DNA of 17,223 nt, from the NCBI GenBank assembly GCA_900554775.1, contig USIK01000007.1, forward strand, positions 1-17,223, read 5' to 3'. The notes beneath the pieces are model-generated. The model saw nothing but the letters and a program-made list of their open reading frames with translations. It ran no database searches and was not told where the DNA came from. Positions 7,000-15,155 of the stretch are shown piece by piece. Each line of letters opens with the position of its first letter. Position 1 is the stretch's first letter. Origin of the DNA: an uncultured Oscillospiraceae bacterium (GTDB lineage: Bacteria; Bacillota; Clostridia; Oscillospirales; Acutalibacteraceae). The translations under genes were made by a program, and so were the position numbers.

Positions 7000-9516
7000 T
7001 TAAAAAGTTTCCACTCTGTCGGCTTTTTCCGCAATTCTTGAAATTATCTCATAGCCTATCGTGCCGCAAATTTCCGCCATTTCGTCAACAGTAACATTAA
7101 TGTTGTCAAAAATTGCGACTTCGTCTCCAACTTTAACTTCGCCTTTAATATCGGTTATGTCAACCATCGTCAAATCCATGCAAATGGTTCCAATAATTGG
7201 TGCACGTTGACCATTAATAACGAAGCATCCCGGATTTTTTTTGTTAAAAAGAGATCTGAAAATTCCGTCTGAATAACCAATCCCAATAGTCGCAACCCTA
7301 GTTTTGCGGCCGGTTGTAAAGCGCCTGTTGTAACTTATCGGCGTGCCGCTTTCAACTTCTCTTATTTGCAAAATGCTCGAAGTGAACTTAAGGCAAGGCT
7401 TGAGCGAAACCTTTTCTTTAAGGAAATCGCATGGGTAGTAGCCGTAAAGAATATATCCCGGCCTTACCATGTTAAAATGCTTAGCATTTTCATTGAATAT
7501 TGCCGCCCCAGCGCATGCGTGTTTGTATTTAACTTCACCATAAATATTTTCGAAATCTGCAATACCTTGTTCAAAACGCTTAGTTTGAAGCTTCGTAAAG
7601 GCTATATCAGAATCTTCTAAAGCATCAGCGCTTGAATAGTGCATGAATAATCCTTCAACTTTTATATTTTTAAGTTTCAAAATTTCTTTTGCAAATTCCG
7701 AAATATCAGGCAAGTTAAGCCCGAGTCTACCATGGCCTGTGTCAAATTCCACATGAACACGAATGATTTTATTTGAATTTTTAGCTTCTTCATTCAGCTC
7801 TTTAGCAAAATCAAGGTCAGAAACCGCAGGAATGAACTCTCCCCTAACAATTTCAGGAATATCTTCAACAGACGGCTGATAAATAATCACGATGTTGGCA
7901 TTCATAAGCACATTTTTAATGCTAAACGCCTCTTTAACATCAGCCACAGCCAAATATTTGCAGCCACTAAACAAATTTGCGATAATATCGCTTCCGATTC
8001 CATAGGCATTCGCCTTGACCATCGGCATGATTTCAACTGCGCTTCCAACAGCGTTTTTAATTTGCATAAAATTGTATTTAATAGCGTTAACATCCACATG
8101 AAGCCACGTAGAGCTAAGCGAAGAAGGAATATATTGCTCGCCGGTTAAAAATCTTTTGAGCGATTCGTAAATTTCTTCCATATGCATGTTCCTAGAGCCC
8201 TTTATAAGAACGGTGTCCCCCGCTTTTATCTTACCGCTAGAAACATAACTTTTAAGGCAACCAAGCATATTTTTTCTTTCAGAGGCGTCAAAACAATTCG
8301 AATGTTTTTTCATCCCATTTTTAAATGATTTAAAATCTTCACCTATGAAAAATGCATGATCTATCTGATTTTTGCAGCAGCAAACCGCAAGATTAAAATG
8401 CTCTTCAGCGCTGAAGCTTCCAAGCTCGGAAATTTCGCCTAAAATTGCAATCTTTTTGCCATCGTTTTTAATATTCGCCAAATTTTCGACAGCAACCTTC
8501 GAGGATTCAGGGCTGGCATTGTAGTAATCTTTAATGATTTTAACGCCACTAACGAAAGAAACTTCAGATCTCATCGGCGAAGCCACAAAGCATTCAAGAG
8601 CGCTCGCAATTTCGCTTCCGTCGAAGCCAAGCTTCAAGCACACGAGCGAAGCCAAAAGAGAATTCAAAATATTTTGCTTACCTAAAATTGGCAATGAAAC
8701 TTTAAATTTAGAATTTCTAAAGTTCACTTCAAAACGGCTTGAAAACTCATCATTTTCAATATTATCAGCAAAAATATCAGGATTATTTTCTTTTTTCAAA
8801 CCCGCAAAAAGGACTTCAAACTCGCTGTTTTTAAAATTTTTGAGCATATCATCATCGGAATTCAGAACAATCGTTCCGCCTGGCTTTAAATGCTTTAAAA
8901 TCTCAAGCTTAGCTTTAAAAGTATTTTCAAGTGAGCCAAGGCTTCCAATATGCGCCTTGCCTATATTCGTAATAACAGCAATATCCGGCTTTGCGATTTT
9001 CGAAAGATTTTCAATTTCGCCAAGGTGGTTCATTCCCATTTCTAAAACAGCGAAATCATAACTGTCGTCAAGCTCCAGAATGCTCTTCGGAAGCCCAATT
9101 TCATTATTAAAATTCCGGTTTGCCGCAAAAACTTTATACTTTCTTGAAAGAATATTTGCAATCATGTTTTTGGTCGTGGTCTTCCCGGTGCTTCCCGTCA
9201 CAGCAATGACCTTCGCACCGATTTTCGCTCTGTAATAAGAAGCGATGTTCTGAAGCGCAAGCAAAGTGTCGCTGACCTTTAAAATAGGCAACGAAGTTTC
9301 AATTTCCTCGCTGCAAACGACTGCGCAAGCGCCTTTTTTCTCGGCGATTTGAATAAAATCATGGCCGTCATGCTTTTTGCCTTTGAAGGCGAAAAACAAA
9401 TCGCCCTTTTTCAAAGTTCTCGTGTCAGTGCTGACGTTTTCAACGGTTACATTTTCGAAATTTTCGTTTTTACTTCCAATAGCTTTTGCAATTTCTTCAA
9501 GCATAAGTGCTTTCAT
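7000..9516 (-). CDS. Bifunctional MurF / alanine racemase fusion
   Basis: The 838 residues hold two enzymes. Residues 1 to about 458 are a complete MurF: STDTRTL, P-loop TGSTGKTTTK (107-116), LEMGMNHLGEI, a probable carbamylated lysine (K203), DYYNASPES (330-338) and KGSRNMHMEEI (439-449). From about 469 an alanine racemase begins with WLHVDVNAIKYNF. It has the PLP-lysine motif MVKANAYG (K501), VRPGYILYG (684-692), the catalytic tyrosine in GIGYSDG (Y748) and ICMDLTMVD. The racemase supplies D-alanine and MurF consumes the dipeptide made from it. AAGAGG, nine bases before the ATG, is the ribosome binding site. The gene starts 22 bases after the ddl-ddl stop, so the two form one operon. MurF-Alr fusions are well known in Bacteroidota; finding one here beside a separate MurF is unusual. 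Both catalytic sets look intact. Confidence 0.96.
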   Translation of the reverse strand: MKALMLEEIAKAIGSKNENFENVTVENVSTDTRTLKKGDLFFAFKGKKHDGHDFIQIAEKKGACAVVCSEEIETSLPILKVSDTLLALQNIASYYRAKIGAKVIAVTGSTGKTTTKNMIANILSRKYKVFAANRNFNNEIGLPKSILELDDSYDFAVLEMGMNHLGEIENLSKIAKPDIAVITNIGKAHIGSLGSLENTFKAKLEILKHLKPGGTIVLNSDDDMLKNFKNSEFEVLFAGLKKENNPDIFADNIENDEFSSRFEVNFRNSKFKVSLPILGKQNILNSLLASLVCLKLGFDGSEIASALECFVASPMRSEVSFVSGVKIIKDYYNASPESSKVAVENLANIKNDGKKIAILGEISELGSFSAEEHFNLAVCCCKNQIDHAFFIGEDFKSFKNGMKKHSNCFDASERKNMLGCLKSYVSSGKIKAGDTVLIKGSRNMHMEEIYESLKRFLTGEQYIPSSLSSTWLHVDVNAIKYNFMQIKNAVGSAVEIMPMVKANAYGIGSDIIANLFSGCKYLAVADVKEAFSIKNVLMNANIVIIYQPSVEDIPEIVRGEFIPAVSDLDFAKELNEEAKNSNKIIRVHVEFDTGHGRLGLNLPDISEFAKEILKLKNIKVEGLFMHYSSADALEDSDIAFTKLQTKRFEQGIADFENIYGEVKYKHACAGAAIFNENAKHFNMVRPGYILYGYYPCDFLKEKVSLKPCLKFTSSILQIREVESGTPISYNRRFTTGRKTRVATIGIGYSDGIFRSLFNKKNPGCFVINGQRAPIIGTICMDLTMVDITDIKGEVKVGDEVAIFDNINVTVDEMAEICGTIGYEIISRIAEKADRVETF

Positions 9517-9538
9517 TAATAAGACCTCTTATCTAAAT

Positions 9539-11899
9539 TTAGTTGTGGTTAGAAATAATTTTTTCGAGTAATCCAAGCGGATTAAGCGGCGGATTTTCTT
9601 TGCCTGCCTGCTGGAAAATTACAGTCGATGAAGTGAGCGCTGGAAGAGTGTTAATTTCAATCACGATGATCTCGCCCGATTCGCCGTTAACGAAAACGTC
9701 AATCCTGCAATAATCTATAACTCCAACTATTTCGAAAAGTTTTTCCATGTAACTTTTAAGTTTAGCTGTAATTTCATTCGCAATAATATATTCCGGCGGA
9801 GGAGTTATGTTAACGCCTGTTCCACCCTGGAATTTTTCCTCAAGGCTCAAAACGCCTGAATTTGCAATGGTTATACTCGGGCTAAGCGCATGATATTTAC
9901 CCTTGGTTTCGAGCACACCGATTGTAAGCTCAACCCATTTTACCGGGCTTTCATAAATAATTTTATTATCAACTATCGAAATTTTATCAACTTCAATATA
10001 TTCTTCTATCAAAATTTCCCTGTTATGAACGCCCAAAGTTATCGGTCCACTGTGCATTTTGAAAGTTCCTTCAGGAGCAATGTCAATTCCAAGCGTGAAG
10101 AATTCAACATATTTTTTAAACTCTTCTGCACATGTCAAAACAACTACGCCTGTCGAGCAGCCGTCCTTCCTAGGTTTGATTATAACTTTGTCTGCACCGA
10201 ATTCCTTTGTTAGCTCATTCCAATAGTTTTCGTAATCATTTGAGTTTGCAATCTTTTTAAGTTCATCAATAGTAACGAAAGTTTTCTTTGCGGTTCTGAG
10301 CGAAGGAAGCTTTAGCGAATCAACTACCTTGCCAGTTTCGAATTTATCCATGCAAAGCTTTGCAGCCTCAGACCTCGAACCATTGAAAGGAACGCCCTCT
10401 TTTTCAAGCAATTCTTGGATTCCACCGCCTTCTCCAAAACCTCCGTGAAGACCAAGAAAAACATAAGCATCTTGAAGCTTCGACCTTTTGATGAAATCTT
10501 TAAGAGGAATAAACTCGAGCTTTTCTTCAAGGCCTAATTTTTCGCGAATTTTGGTTTTAAGGCTCTGCGTTTCATTTTGCTTTGCGCGGTGCTGGTAAAT
10601 AACCTCTTCAACCGTATGATTCAAAATTATGTCATATGTAAGCGGCGAAACCTTGTATTCCCCATTTTCCATTATCATTAAGTAAGGGTGCGGCTCGTAA
10701 AGCTTTGAATTCAAAAGTTTCAGCCAAACGTTCGAACCGCTCATGAGCGAAACTTGCCTCTCGGAGGTTATTCCTCCAAGCAAAATGTTAACTCTTTTTT
10801 TACCGCCATTTTCCGGGAAATAAACGCCTTGACGCTTCGCGGAACTCCTCAAAATGTATTCCAAAATGCCTTTGTGCGTGAAGCCGATTTTAGCGCCCTG
10901 CTGGAATAAAAAGCTGTTTTGTTCCATGCCTGAAATGGGGTTAAAATCTGAAAAATAGATTTCACCATCGTCGAAAAGCCAGCCGTCAATTCTCAAAAAG
11001 TCTTTTGCTCCTGCAATTTCAAAAAGACTTTCGGCTTGATGCCTAATTTTTTCAATAATTGAAGCAGGAAACCTGGGAGGATTGTAGTAGTGAGTTTCGT
11101 TGGTAGGAAGATACTTGCGGCGAGTAGTGAAGAAATTTTCTTTAATGTCTTTTTCGCTTTCGGCCGCGTTTTTAACCTCAATTTCCGTTGGAATAAGCGC
11201 AACGGGTTTGCCCTCGAAATTTTGAAGAATAAGAACAGTGAATTCTCTTCCTTTGCAAAATTCTTCGATCAAAACATCGCCGTAATTTTCGAGCTCACAA
11301 ATGGCTTTTTCCTGGCATTGCTGAAGATTTTCAGCCAAAACAACTCCAAAAGAAGAGCCGCCCTTAACTGGCTTTATAACAACTTTTGAAAGATTGAATT
11401 TTTCATAAAATTCTTTTATTTTTTCACTAATGCCCGGCTCATTTTTGCTTAAAATAAGCTTCGGAATGCTTTTGAAATTGTGTTTATTTAAAATTTGCGT
11501 TTCGGCGTTTGCTTTGCTGTACATCATGTCGCACGCCTTAGAGCCCGAAGCCACGAAAGGAATATTATTTTCTTCCAAAATTTTTTGGATTGTTCCGTCT
11601 TCGCCGTAAGCGCCGTGAATAACAGGCATGACTAAACTTGCGCCTTTCAAAGTGCTTACAAATTCTTCTTCCGAAAGTTTCTCACATTCATTTGCAAGCT
11701 TAAAATCAAAGTCGCTCGTTGTGTTAGAATAAAGAAAAGTTTCATCAACAAAATACTTATTAAGATGAAGATCAATAAAAATAACCTTTATGTTAATTTT
11801 GTCTGACTTTCCTACATTATCATAAAACGAGCGAACTGAATTAAGCGAGATGCCCCTTTCAAGTGAAGGCCCACCGCAAATTAAAACCAAATTGAACAA
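9539..11899 (-). CDS. Tandem D-alanine-D-alanine ligase (Ddl-Ddl fusion)
   Basis: The 786 residues contain two successive Ddl units of the ATP-grasp type, about twice the usual length. Unit 1 (1 to about 365) has GGPSLERGISLNS, HGAYGEDGTIQ (95-105), KPVKGGSSFG (176-185), EEFCKGREF, omega-loop RRKYLPTNET with Lys-Tyr at 262-263, and the metal site DFN (318-320, Asp replacing the usual Glu). Unit 2 (about 368-786) has GGITSERQVSLMSG, HGGFGEGGGIQ (485-495, Gly in place of the Asp in GEDG), KPRKDGCSTG (575-584), an extra segment between about 600 and 685, omega-loop EEKFQGGTGVN with Lys-Phe at 689-690, and EINTLPALT (748-756). The start is a TTG with AAGGGAG upstream. Both units look able to bind ATP and metal, but unit 2 may differ in substrate. 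It probably supplies the dipeptide used by MurF-Alr, encoded next. Confidence 0.93.
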   Translation of the reverse strand: MFNLVLICGGPSLERGISLNSVRSFYDNVGKSDKINIKVIFIDLHLNKYFVDETFLYSNTTSDFDFKLANECEKLSEEEFVSTLKGASLVMPVIHGAYGEDGTIQKILEENNIPFVASGSKACDMMYSKANAETQILNKHNFKSIPKLILSKNEPGISEKIKEFYEKFNLSKVVIKPVKGGSSFGVVLAENLQQCQEKAICELENYGDVLIEEFCKGREFTVLILQNFEGKPVALIPTEIEVKNAAESEKDIKENFFTTRRKYLPTNETHYYNPPRFPASIIEKIRHQAESLFEIAGAKDFLRIDGWLFDDGEIYFSDFNPISGMEQNSFLFQQGAKIGFTHKGILEYILRSSAKRQGVYFPENGGKKRVNILLGGITSERQVSLMSGSNVWLKLLNSKLYEPHPYLMIMENGEYKVSPLTYDIILNHTVEEVIYQHRAKQNETQSLKTKIREKLGLEEKLEFIPLKDFIKRSKLQDAYVFLGLHGGFGEGGGIQELLEKEGVPFNGSRSEAAKLCMDKFETGKVVDSLKLPSLRTAKKTFVTIDELKKIANSNDYENYWNELTKEFGADKVIIKPRKDGCSTGVVVLTCAEEFKKYVEFFTLGIDIAPEGTFKMHSGPITLGVHNREILIEEYIEVDKISIVDNKIIYESPVKWVELTIGVLETKGKYHALSPSITIANSGVLSLEEKFQGGTGVNITPPPEYIIANEITAKLKSYMEKLFEIVGVIDYCRIDVFVNGESGEIIVIEINTLPALTSSTVIFQQAGKENPPLNPLGLLEKIISNHN

Positions 11900-11939
11900 A
11901 CTAAATCTCTCCCTTTGACAAGTTACTAAAAACTTTTTT

Positions 11940-11990
11940 GAAAAATACGTCTTAACTATCTATACTTAAGCAATCATAAAAATATTTTTC
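11940..11990 (-). promoter_or_regulatory. Nested inverted repeats in the ddl-ddl leader
   Basis: Between the promoter and the TTG start, GAAAAATA (11940-11947) is the inverse of TATTTTTC (11983-11990). Inside it CTTAA (11951-11955) is the inverse of TTAAG (11966-11970). The arrangement could fold in the roughly 105-base leader RNA. The arms are short and A+T-rich, so chance is possible, and no known riboswitch is recognised. Confidence 0.25.
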
Positions 11991-12011
11991 AAATTCAATA
12001 CCTTTTCTTTA

Positions 12012-12039
12012 ATTATAACCCTTAATTATAAAATTTCAA
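12012..12039 (-). promoter_or_regulatory. Predicted promoter for the ddl-ddl / murF-alr operon
   Basis: On the minus strand TTGAAA (plus positions 12034-12039) is followed after 16 bases by a perfect TATAAT (12012-12017). Transcription would begin near 12005, leaving a leader of about 105 bases before the ddl-ddl TTG. It lies just after the terminator of the upstream AAA+ gene, making the operon independently expressed. Confidence 0.7.
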
Positions 12040-12058
12040 TAAAATTAATAAAAAACAA

Positions 12059-12084
12059 GAAAAGGCCTAGTTGAAGGCCCTTTC
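12059..12084 (-). terminator. Terminator of the AAA+ ATPase gene
   Basis: On the minus strand GAAAGGGCCT pairs with AGGCCTTTTC (ten pairs, one of them G-U) around a six-base loop, followed by TTGTTTTTTATT. It lies 15 bases beyond the AAA+ stop codon. Confidence 0.85.
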
Positions 12085-12098
12085 TAAAAATTTTTTGC

Positions 12099-14213
12099 TT
12101 ATTTTTTGTTTTTCTTTTTATTCGTAATTAACTCTTCTTTTAATCTGTCGTAATTTTCATCCGCAAATTTATTATAATTCGTTTTTACAGTGAAACCCTT
12201 TTTGAAAGTTCCGTTTTCGTCTTTTTCAAAGTTGAAGTCAATTTCATATTTCACTTCTCCTGCAGGCATTGCCTCACGCACTTTTTCAAAAGTATTAAGG
12301 CCGGCTTTTTTCACTTCTTCATCCTGAAGGAATTTACGAACCAAGGATTCTTCCCTAGCTGTATAAATCGACCTTACTTTACTCCACAGCTCACGGCACA
12401 AGTTAACCATAGTGCGGGCGCACGGCGCAATAATGTTGTTGTCATCTTCATCACGCAAAATTTCCGCCAGTTCCTTTTCTTCCATTATGTAGTCAGCCAT
12501 TTTGCTGAATACACCGTCTTGCAAAATCACATTGCCGTTTTCATCTTTTGTATCATCCTTGATTTTGTACCAGCAGCTGCCGCCTTTTTCTTGCATTGAA
12601 GGTTTAAGGGTGGCCTTGATTTCATCTTCTGCAATTCCTTTGTAGGCTTGCCTGTCTAAAATTTTAAATCTAACAGCATTCTCTTTGAAGCGCGTCAGAA
12701 CGCTTCCGTCATGTTTCGGATGAGTGCAGGTTTTATCTTCCGGGAGGCCAAGCGAAGTGTTGGCTTCGTTCGTTGTGAGTATCAACGTGAAAGCTGAAAA
12801 ATCAATGTCATCGCCGCCTTGGCATGGGTTCGGGAATATGCCGCCTTTATCAAATAAAATTCTGATTGAAGCATCAAGAGGATGTTGCACTAAGCCCTCT
12901 TTAATGCTGGCTAAATCACCAATTTTATCGTATTCGTCGATTATTGCAACACCTTTAGGATTTTCCATAACGAACTTTCCTAAATTGTTTTTCGGGCTAT
13001 CATAATAGAAGAACCTTGATTTCGAAACACCGAAAAGTTCTTGCACAGGGTCGTGCTCCTTGCTGCATTTGATTTGTTCAGCACTAATGTGGAAAATATT
13101 TTTTGGGTCTGGAGCCAGCGATCTAGCCAAAATTTGCGCAGTCATGGTTTTTCCAGTTCCTGCCGAACCATTCAGAACGATTATTTTCGGAAGCTTAACA
13201 TTATCGTTAAGAACGCCTCTGTCAAGGTCTCGCCTGTAGCTCATAACCCCTTCAAAGAACTCTTTAACTTTCTTCACAGCTTCATCTTGGCCCTTAACAT
13301 GGCTCATTCCGTCTTCAAACATTTCTCTGCGTTCTTCTTCAGTGTGAACAAAGGTTTGGTCCGCTCCAACAAGCCAATCGTTAAGCGCAGCACCATTATT
13401 TCTCACTGTGTTCCAAATTTTAAAGCTATCGCCAAAGAAATTCTGAATTTGATTAAGGCTTTTCGCAAAGTTTCCAAGATGCTCTATAAGCCATGCAAGA
13501 CCAGCAAAACTTACAGCAGTCGCACTCACTACGTTCGAAACAATAGGAACCCCTTGAATAAACCTATTCATGTTTTTTCCGATGCTTCCAGTGTCAAGCA
13601 CATCACTTTCCGTCATAACATCGTTGTCGTTATAACGTTTCACTCCGATAGCAATTAAAATAATGCCTACTACAACCGCAGCCCCAAGAGTGATTTTTTC
13701 TTTGTTATCCCAAAGGAAATCGCCAACTTTTTGGAATCTTTTTTTAATTCTGCTTGAAAAAGAATCGTCTTTTTTCAAAGGGTTTTCTTGTTTTTCCTCT
13801 TGTTCTGGCTCTTTTTCTTCTTCATGCGCATGGGAAGGAGGCACTAAGCTTATGTAGCTGTCAATTGATTTTGAACCAGAAGCATTTAAATTCGCTGCAT
13901 TAATGCCGCTGCAAGTTAGCACGGTGGCTGCAGCCAAACCACATGAAACAAACTTTTTAAAAACGTTCACTCCGCCAGCAACCCTAGAAATTTCTTCGTC
14001 ATTTAAGGCTCTTTTACCTAAACTTTGGGCGCAAAGCGTGCACTCATCAGCCAGCTTCGTTAAAAAATTTTCAAACTCAGCTTTTGAATAACCCTTCCTT
14101 AAGCTAGAGCAAAATTCATACATTTCATCAACGTTATCAATAAGCATAAACTTTGAAAGCAATTCTTCATTTTTGAAAATTTCACAAAAAACTTTCACAA
14201 TTTCCTTATTCAA
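12099..14213 (-). CDS. Membrane-associated AAA+ ATPase with N-terminal Nif11-like double-glycine leader
   Basis: The 704 residues begin with a segment (1-81) resembling Nif11-type precursor leaders: a helical FCEIFKNEELLSKF, a GYSKAEF segment, then LNDEEISRVAGG with Gly-Gly at 80-81. After it come a hydrophobic stretch (about 88-105), an acidic Glu/Lys-rich linker (about 130-150), a clear membrane helix (about 174-190) and another hydrophobic stretch (about 222-243). The AAA+ module follows: GQDEAV (308-313), Walker A GSAGTGKT (349-356), Walker B VAIIDEYDK (422-430), sensor-1 LTTNEA (479-484), a probable arginine finger in TRFKENAVRF, and a sensor-2-like CAR (598-600). This layout resembles Clp/HSP100-type remodelling ATPases. 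The C-terminus is charged and lysine-rich. The start is a TTG 11 bases after AGGAG, below a strong promoter. Cleavage at Gly-Gly, export and substrate are all unknown; Nif11 assignment is by motif reading only. Confidence 0.88.
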   Translation of the reverse strand: MNKEIVKVFCEIFKNEELLSKFMLIDNVDEMYEFCSSLRKGYSKAEFENFLTKLADECTLCAQSLGKRALNDEEISRVAGGVNVFKKFVSCGLAAATVLTCSGINAANLNASGSKSIDSYISLVPPSHAHEEEKEPEQEEKQENPLKKDDSFSSRIKKRFQKVGDFLWDNKEKITLGAAVVVGIILIAIGVKRYNDNDVMTESDVLDTGSIGKNMNRFIQGVPIVSNVVSATAVSFAGLAWLIEHLGNFAKSLNQIQNFFGDSFKIWNTVRNNGAALNDWLVGADQTFVHTEEERREMFEDGMSHVKGQDEAVKKVKEFFEGVMSYRRDLDRGVLNDNVKLPKIIVLNGSAGTGKTMTAQILARSLAPDPKNIFHISAEQIKCSKEHDPVQELFGVSKSRFFYYDSPKNNLGKFVMENPKGVAIIDEYDKIGDLASIKEGLVQHPLDASIRILFDKGGIFPNPCQGGDDIDFSAFTLILTTNEANTSLGLPEDKTCTHPKHDGSVLTRFKENAVRFKILDRQAYKGIAEDEIKATLKPSMQEKGGSCWYKIKDDTKDENGNVILQDGVFSKMADYIMEEKELAEILRDEDDNNIIAPCARTMVNLCRELWSKVRSIYTAREESLVRKFLQDEEVKKAGLNTFEKVREAMPAGEVKYEIDFNFEKDENGTFKKGFTVKTNYNKFADENYDRLKEELITNKKKNKK

Positions 14214-14261
14214 TTGGCAAAACTCTCCTTTTTAACTTCTATTTTTAACATTTATATCCAT

Positions 14262-14290
14262 ATTATATAACACAATTTAAATTTCGTCAA
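14262..14290 (-). promoter_or_regulatory. Strong predicted promoter for the leader-AAA+ gene
   Basis: On the minus strand TTGACG (plus 14285-14290) is followed after exactly 17 bases by TATAAT (14262-14267). Transcription would begin near 14255, about 40 bases before the TTG start. It is the best promoter match in the window. No terminator is evident between the upstream secreted-protein gene and this promoter, so read-through is also possible. Confidence 0.75.
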
Positions 14291-14306
14291 CTTTTCAATG
14301 ACTAAC

Positions 14307-15140
14307 TTACCTGATTTTAAACTGCACAAATGCCATTTCTTCAACAGAATTAGCAAAATGGCCAATGTTATTTGTTACTATGTGTTCAATTTTTTTGAGA
14401 AGTGCCTCGCTATTTTCCTTACTTTTTGCGTATTTAACCACGAATTCAAGGTGCTTAATAGCCAAATCGTTTTGAATTTTGAATTTTTTAATAAGAAGAA
14501 TAATATTTTCAAACACAACTATAGCGTTGTCAGAATTAGTGGGGCATTTATTATAAAAATTCTTAATTTCAAGGACTTTTTCAAGCTTTGAGCGCACTAT
14601 TCTTCTCAAGTAGTGCAGGCACAGCCCTACATCGTCATAATATCCGGCATCTTCCGATAAGCGAATATTTTCAACAAAAATATCAAGCATATCTGAAAAT
14701 TTGGAGCTAGGGCTGCAAGTGAGCCACCCAAAATCACGCCCAGAACATGGGTCAACAAGCATATACATAGGGTGATATGCATAATCGCTTAAACCCTTGA
14801 AAAGATGGCCAGCATAATTCCTGGCGTAAAAAGGTTTGGTTTTCATGCTAAAGTCATAGTAGCTAAAAGTAAGTAGCTTAAGGTCTTTGGTGTATGCTTT
14901 CTGCTGATTGCTATCAAGCTTTATATTGTTGCGCTCTTTCTTCAATAAATCTAATAATTCATTAAATTTATCCGATAACATTTTTAAAGTTCCCATTGCA
15001 TAATTTTCACTTTTCGGGTCGATTTTAACAAGTTTTATGTTGCTATAATTCGACCGATTTCTTGGGCTTTCGCCTGCAAAGCCGGTTGGAACCAGTGCGG
15101 TGCACAACAAAAGAATAATCGCTAGGGTTTTGTTTTTCAT
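14307..15140 (-). CDS. Secreted protein of unknown function
   Basis: I do not recognise this 277-residue protein. It starts with a clear Sec signal peptide: MKNK, a hydrophobic core, and a plausible signal peptidase I site around GFA-GES (residues 20-25). The cysteine at 13 does not form a lipobox. The mature part is predominantly helical, rich in Lys, Leu and Asn, with an aromatic stretch around 92-125 and no enzymatic motif I can name. AAGGAG nine bases upstream supports the ATG. The gene has its own predicted promoter and an inverted repeat abutting the ribosome binding site. The AAA+ gene lies 93 bases downstream on the same strand; whether the two act together is unknown. Confidence 0.8.
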   Translation of the reverse strand: MKNKTLAIILLLCTALVPTGFAGESPRNRSNYSNIKLVKIDPKSENYAMGTLKMLSDKFNELLDLLKKERNNIKLDSNQQKAYTKDLKLLTFSYYDFSMKTKPFYARNYAGHLFKGLSDYAYHPMYMLVDPCSGRDFGWLTCSPSSKFSDMLDIFVENIRLSEDAGYYDDVGLCLHYLRRIVRSKLEKVLEIKNFYNKCPTNSDNAIVVFENIILLIKKFKIQNDLAIKHLEFVVKYAKSKENSEALLKKIEHIVTNNIGHFANSVEEMAFVQFKIR

Positions 15141-15155
15141 TCTAAATAACTCCTT

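Noticed and set aside
7000..11899. A van-type glycopeptide resistance cluster
   Set aside because: No VanH, VanX, VanY, VanRS or membrane serine racemase is present; the first Ddl unit has the ordinary Lys-Tyr. Only the second unit's Lys-Phe hints at altered specificity.
13041..13658. Plus-strand open frame of 205 codons opposite the AAA+ gene
   Set aside because: Antisense to Walker A and membrane segments of a well-supported gene, with no ribosome binding site or family signature.
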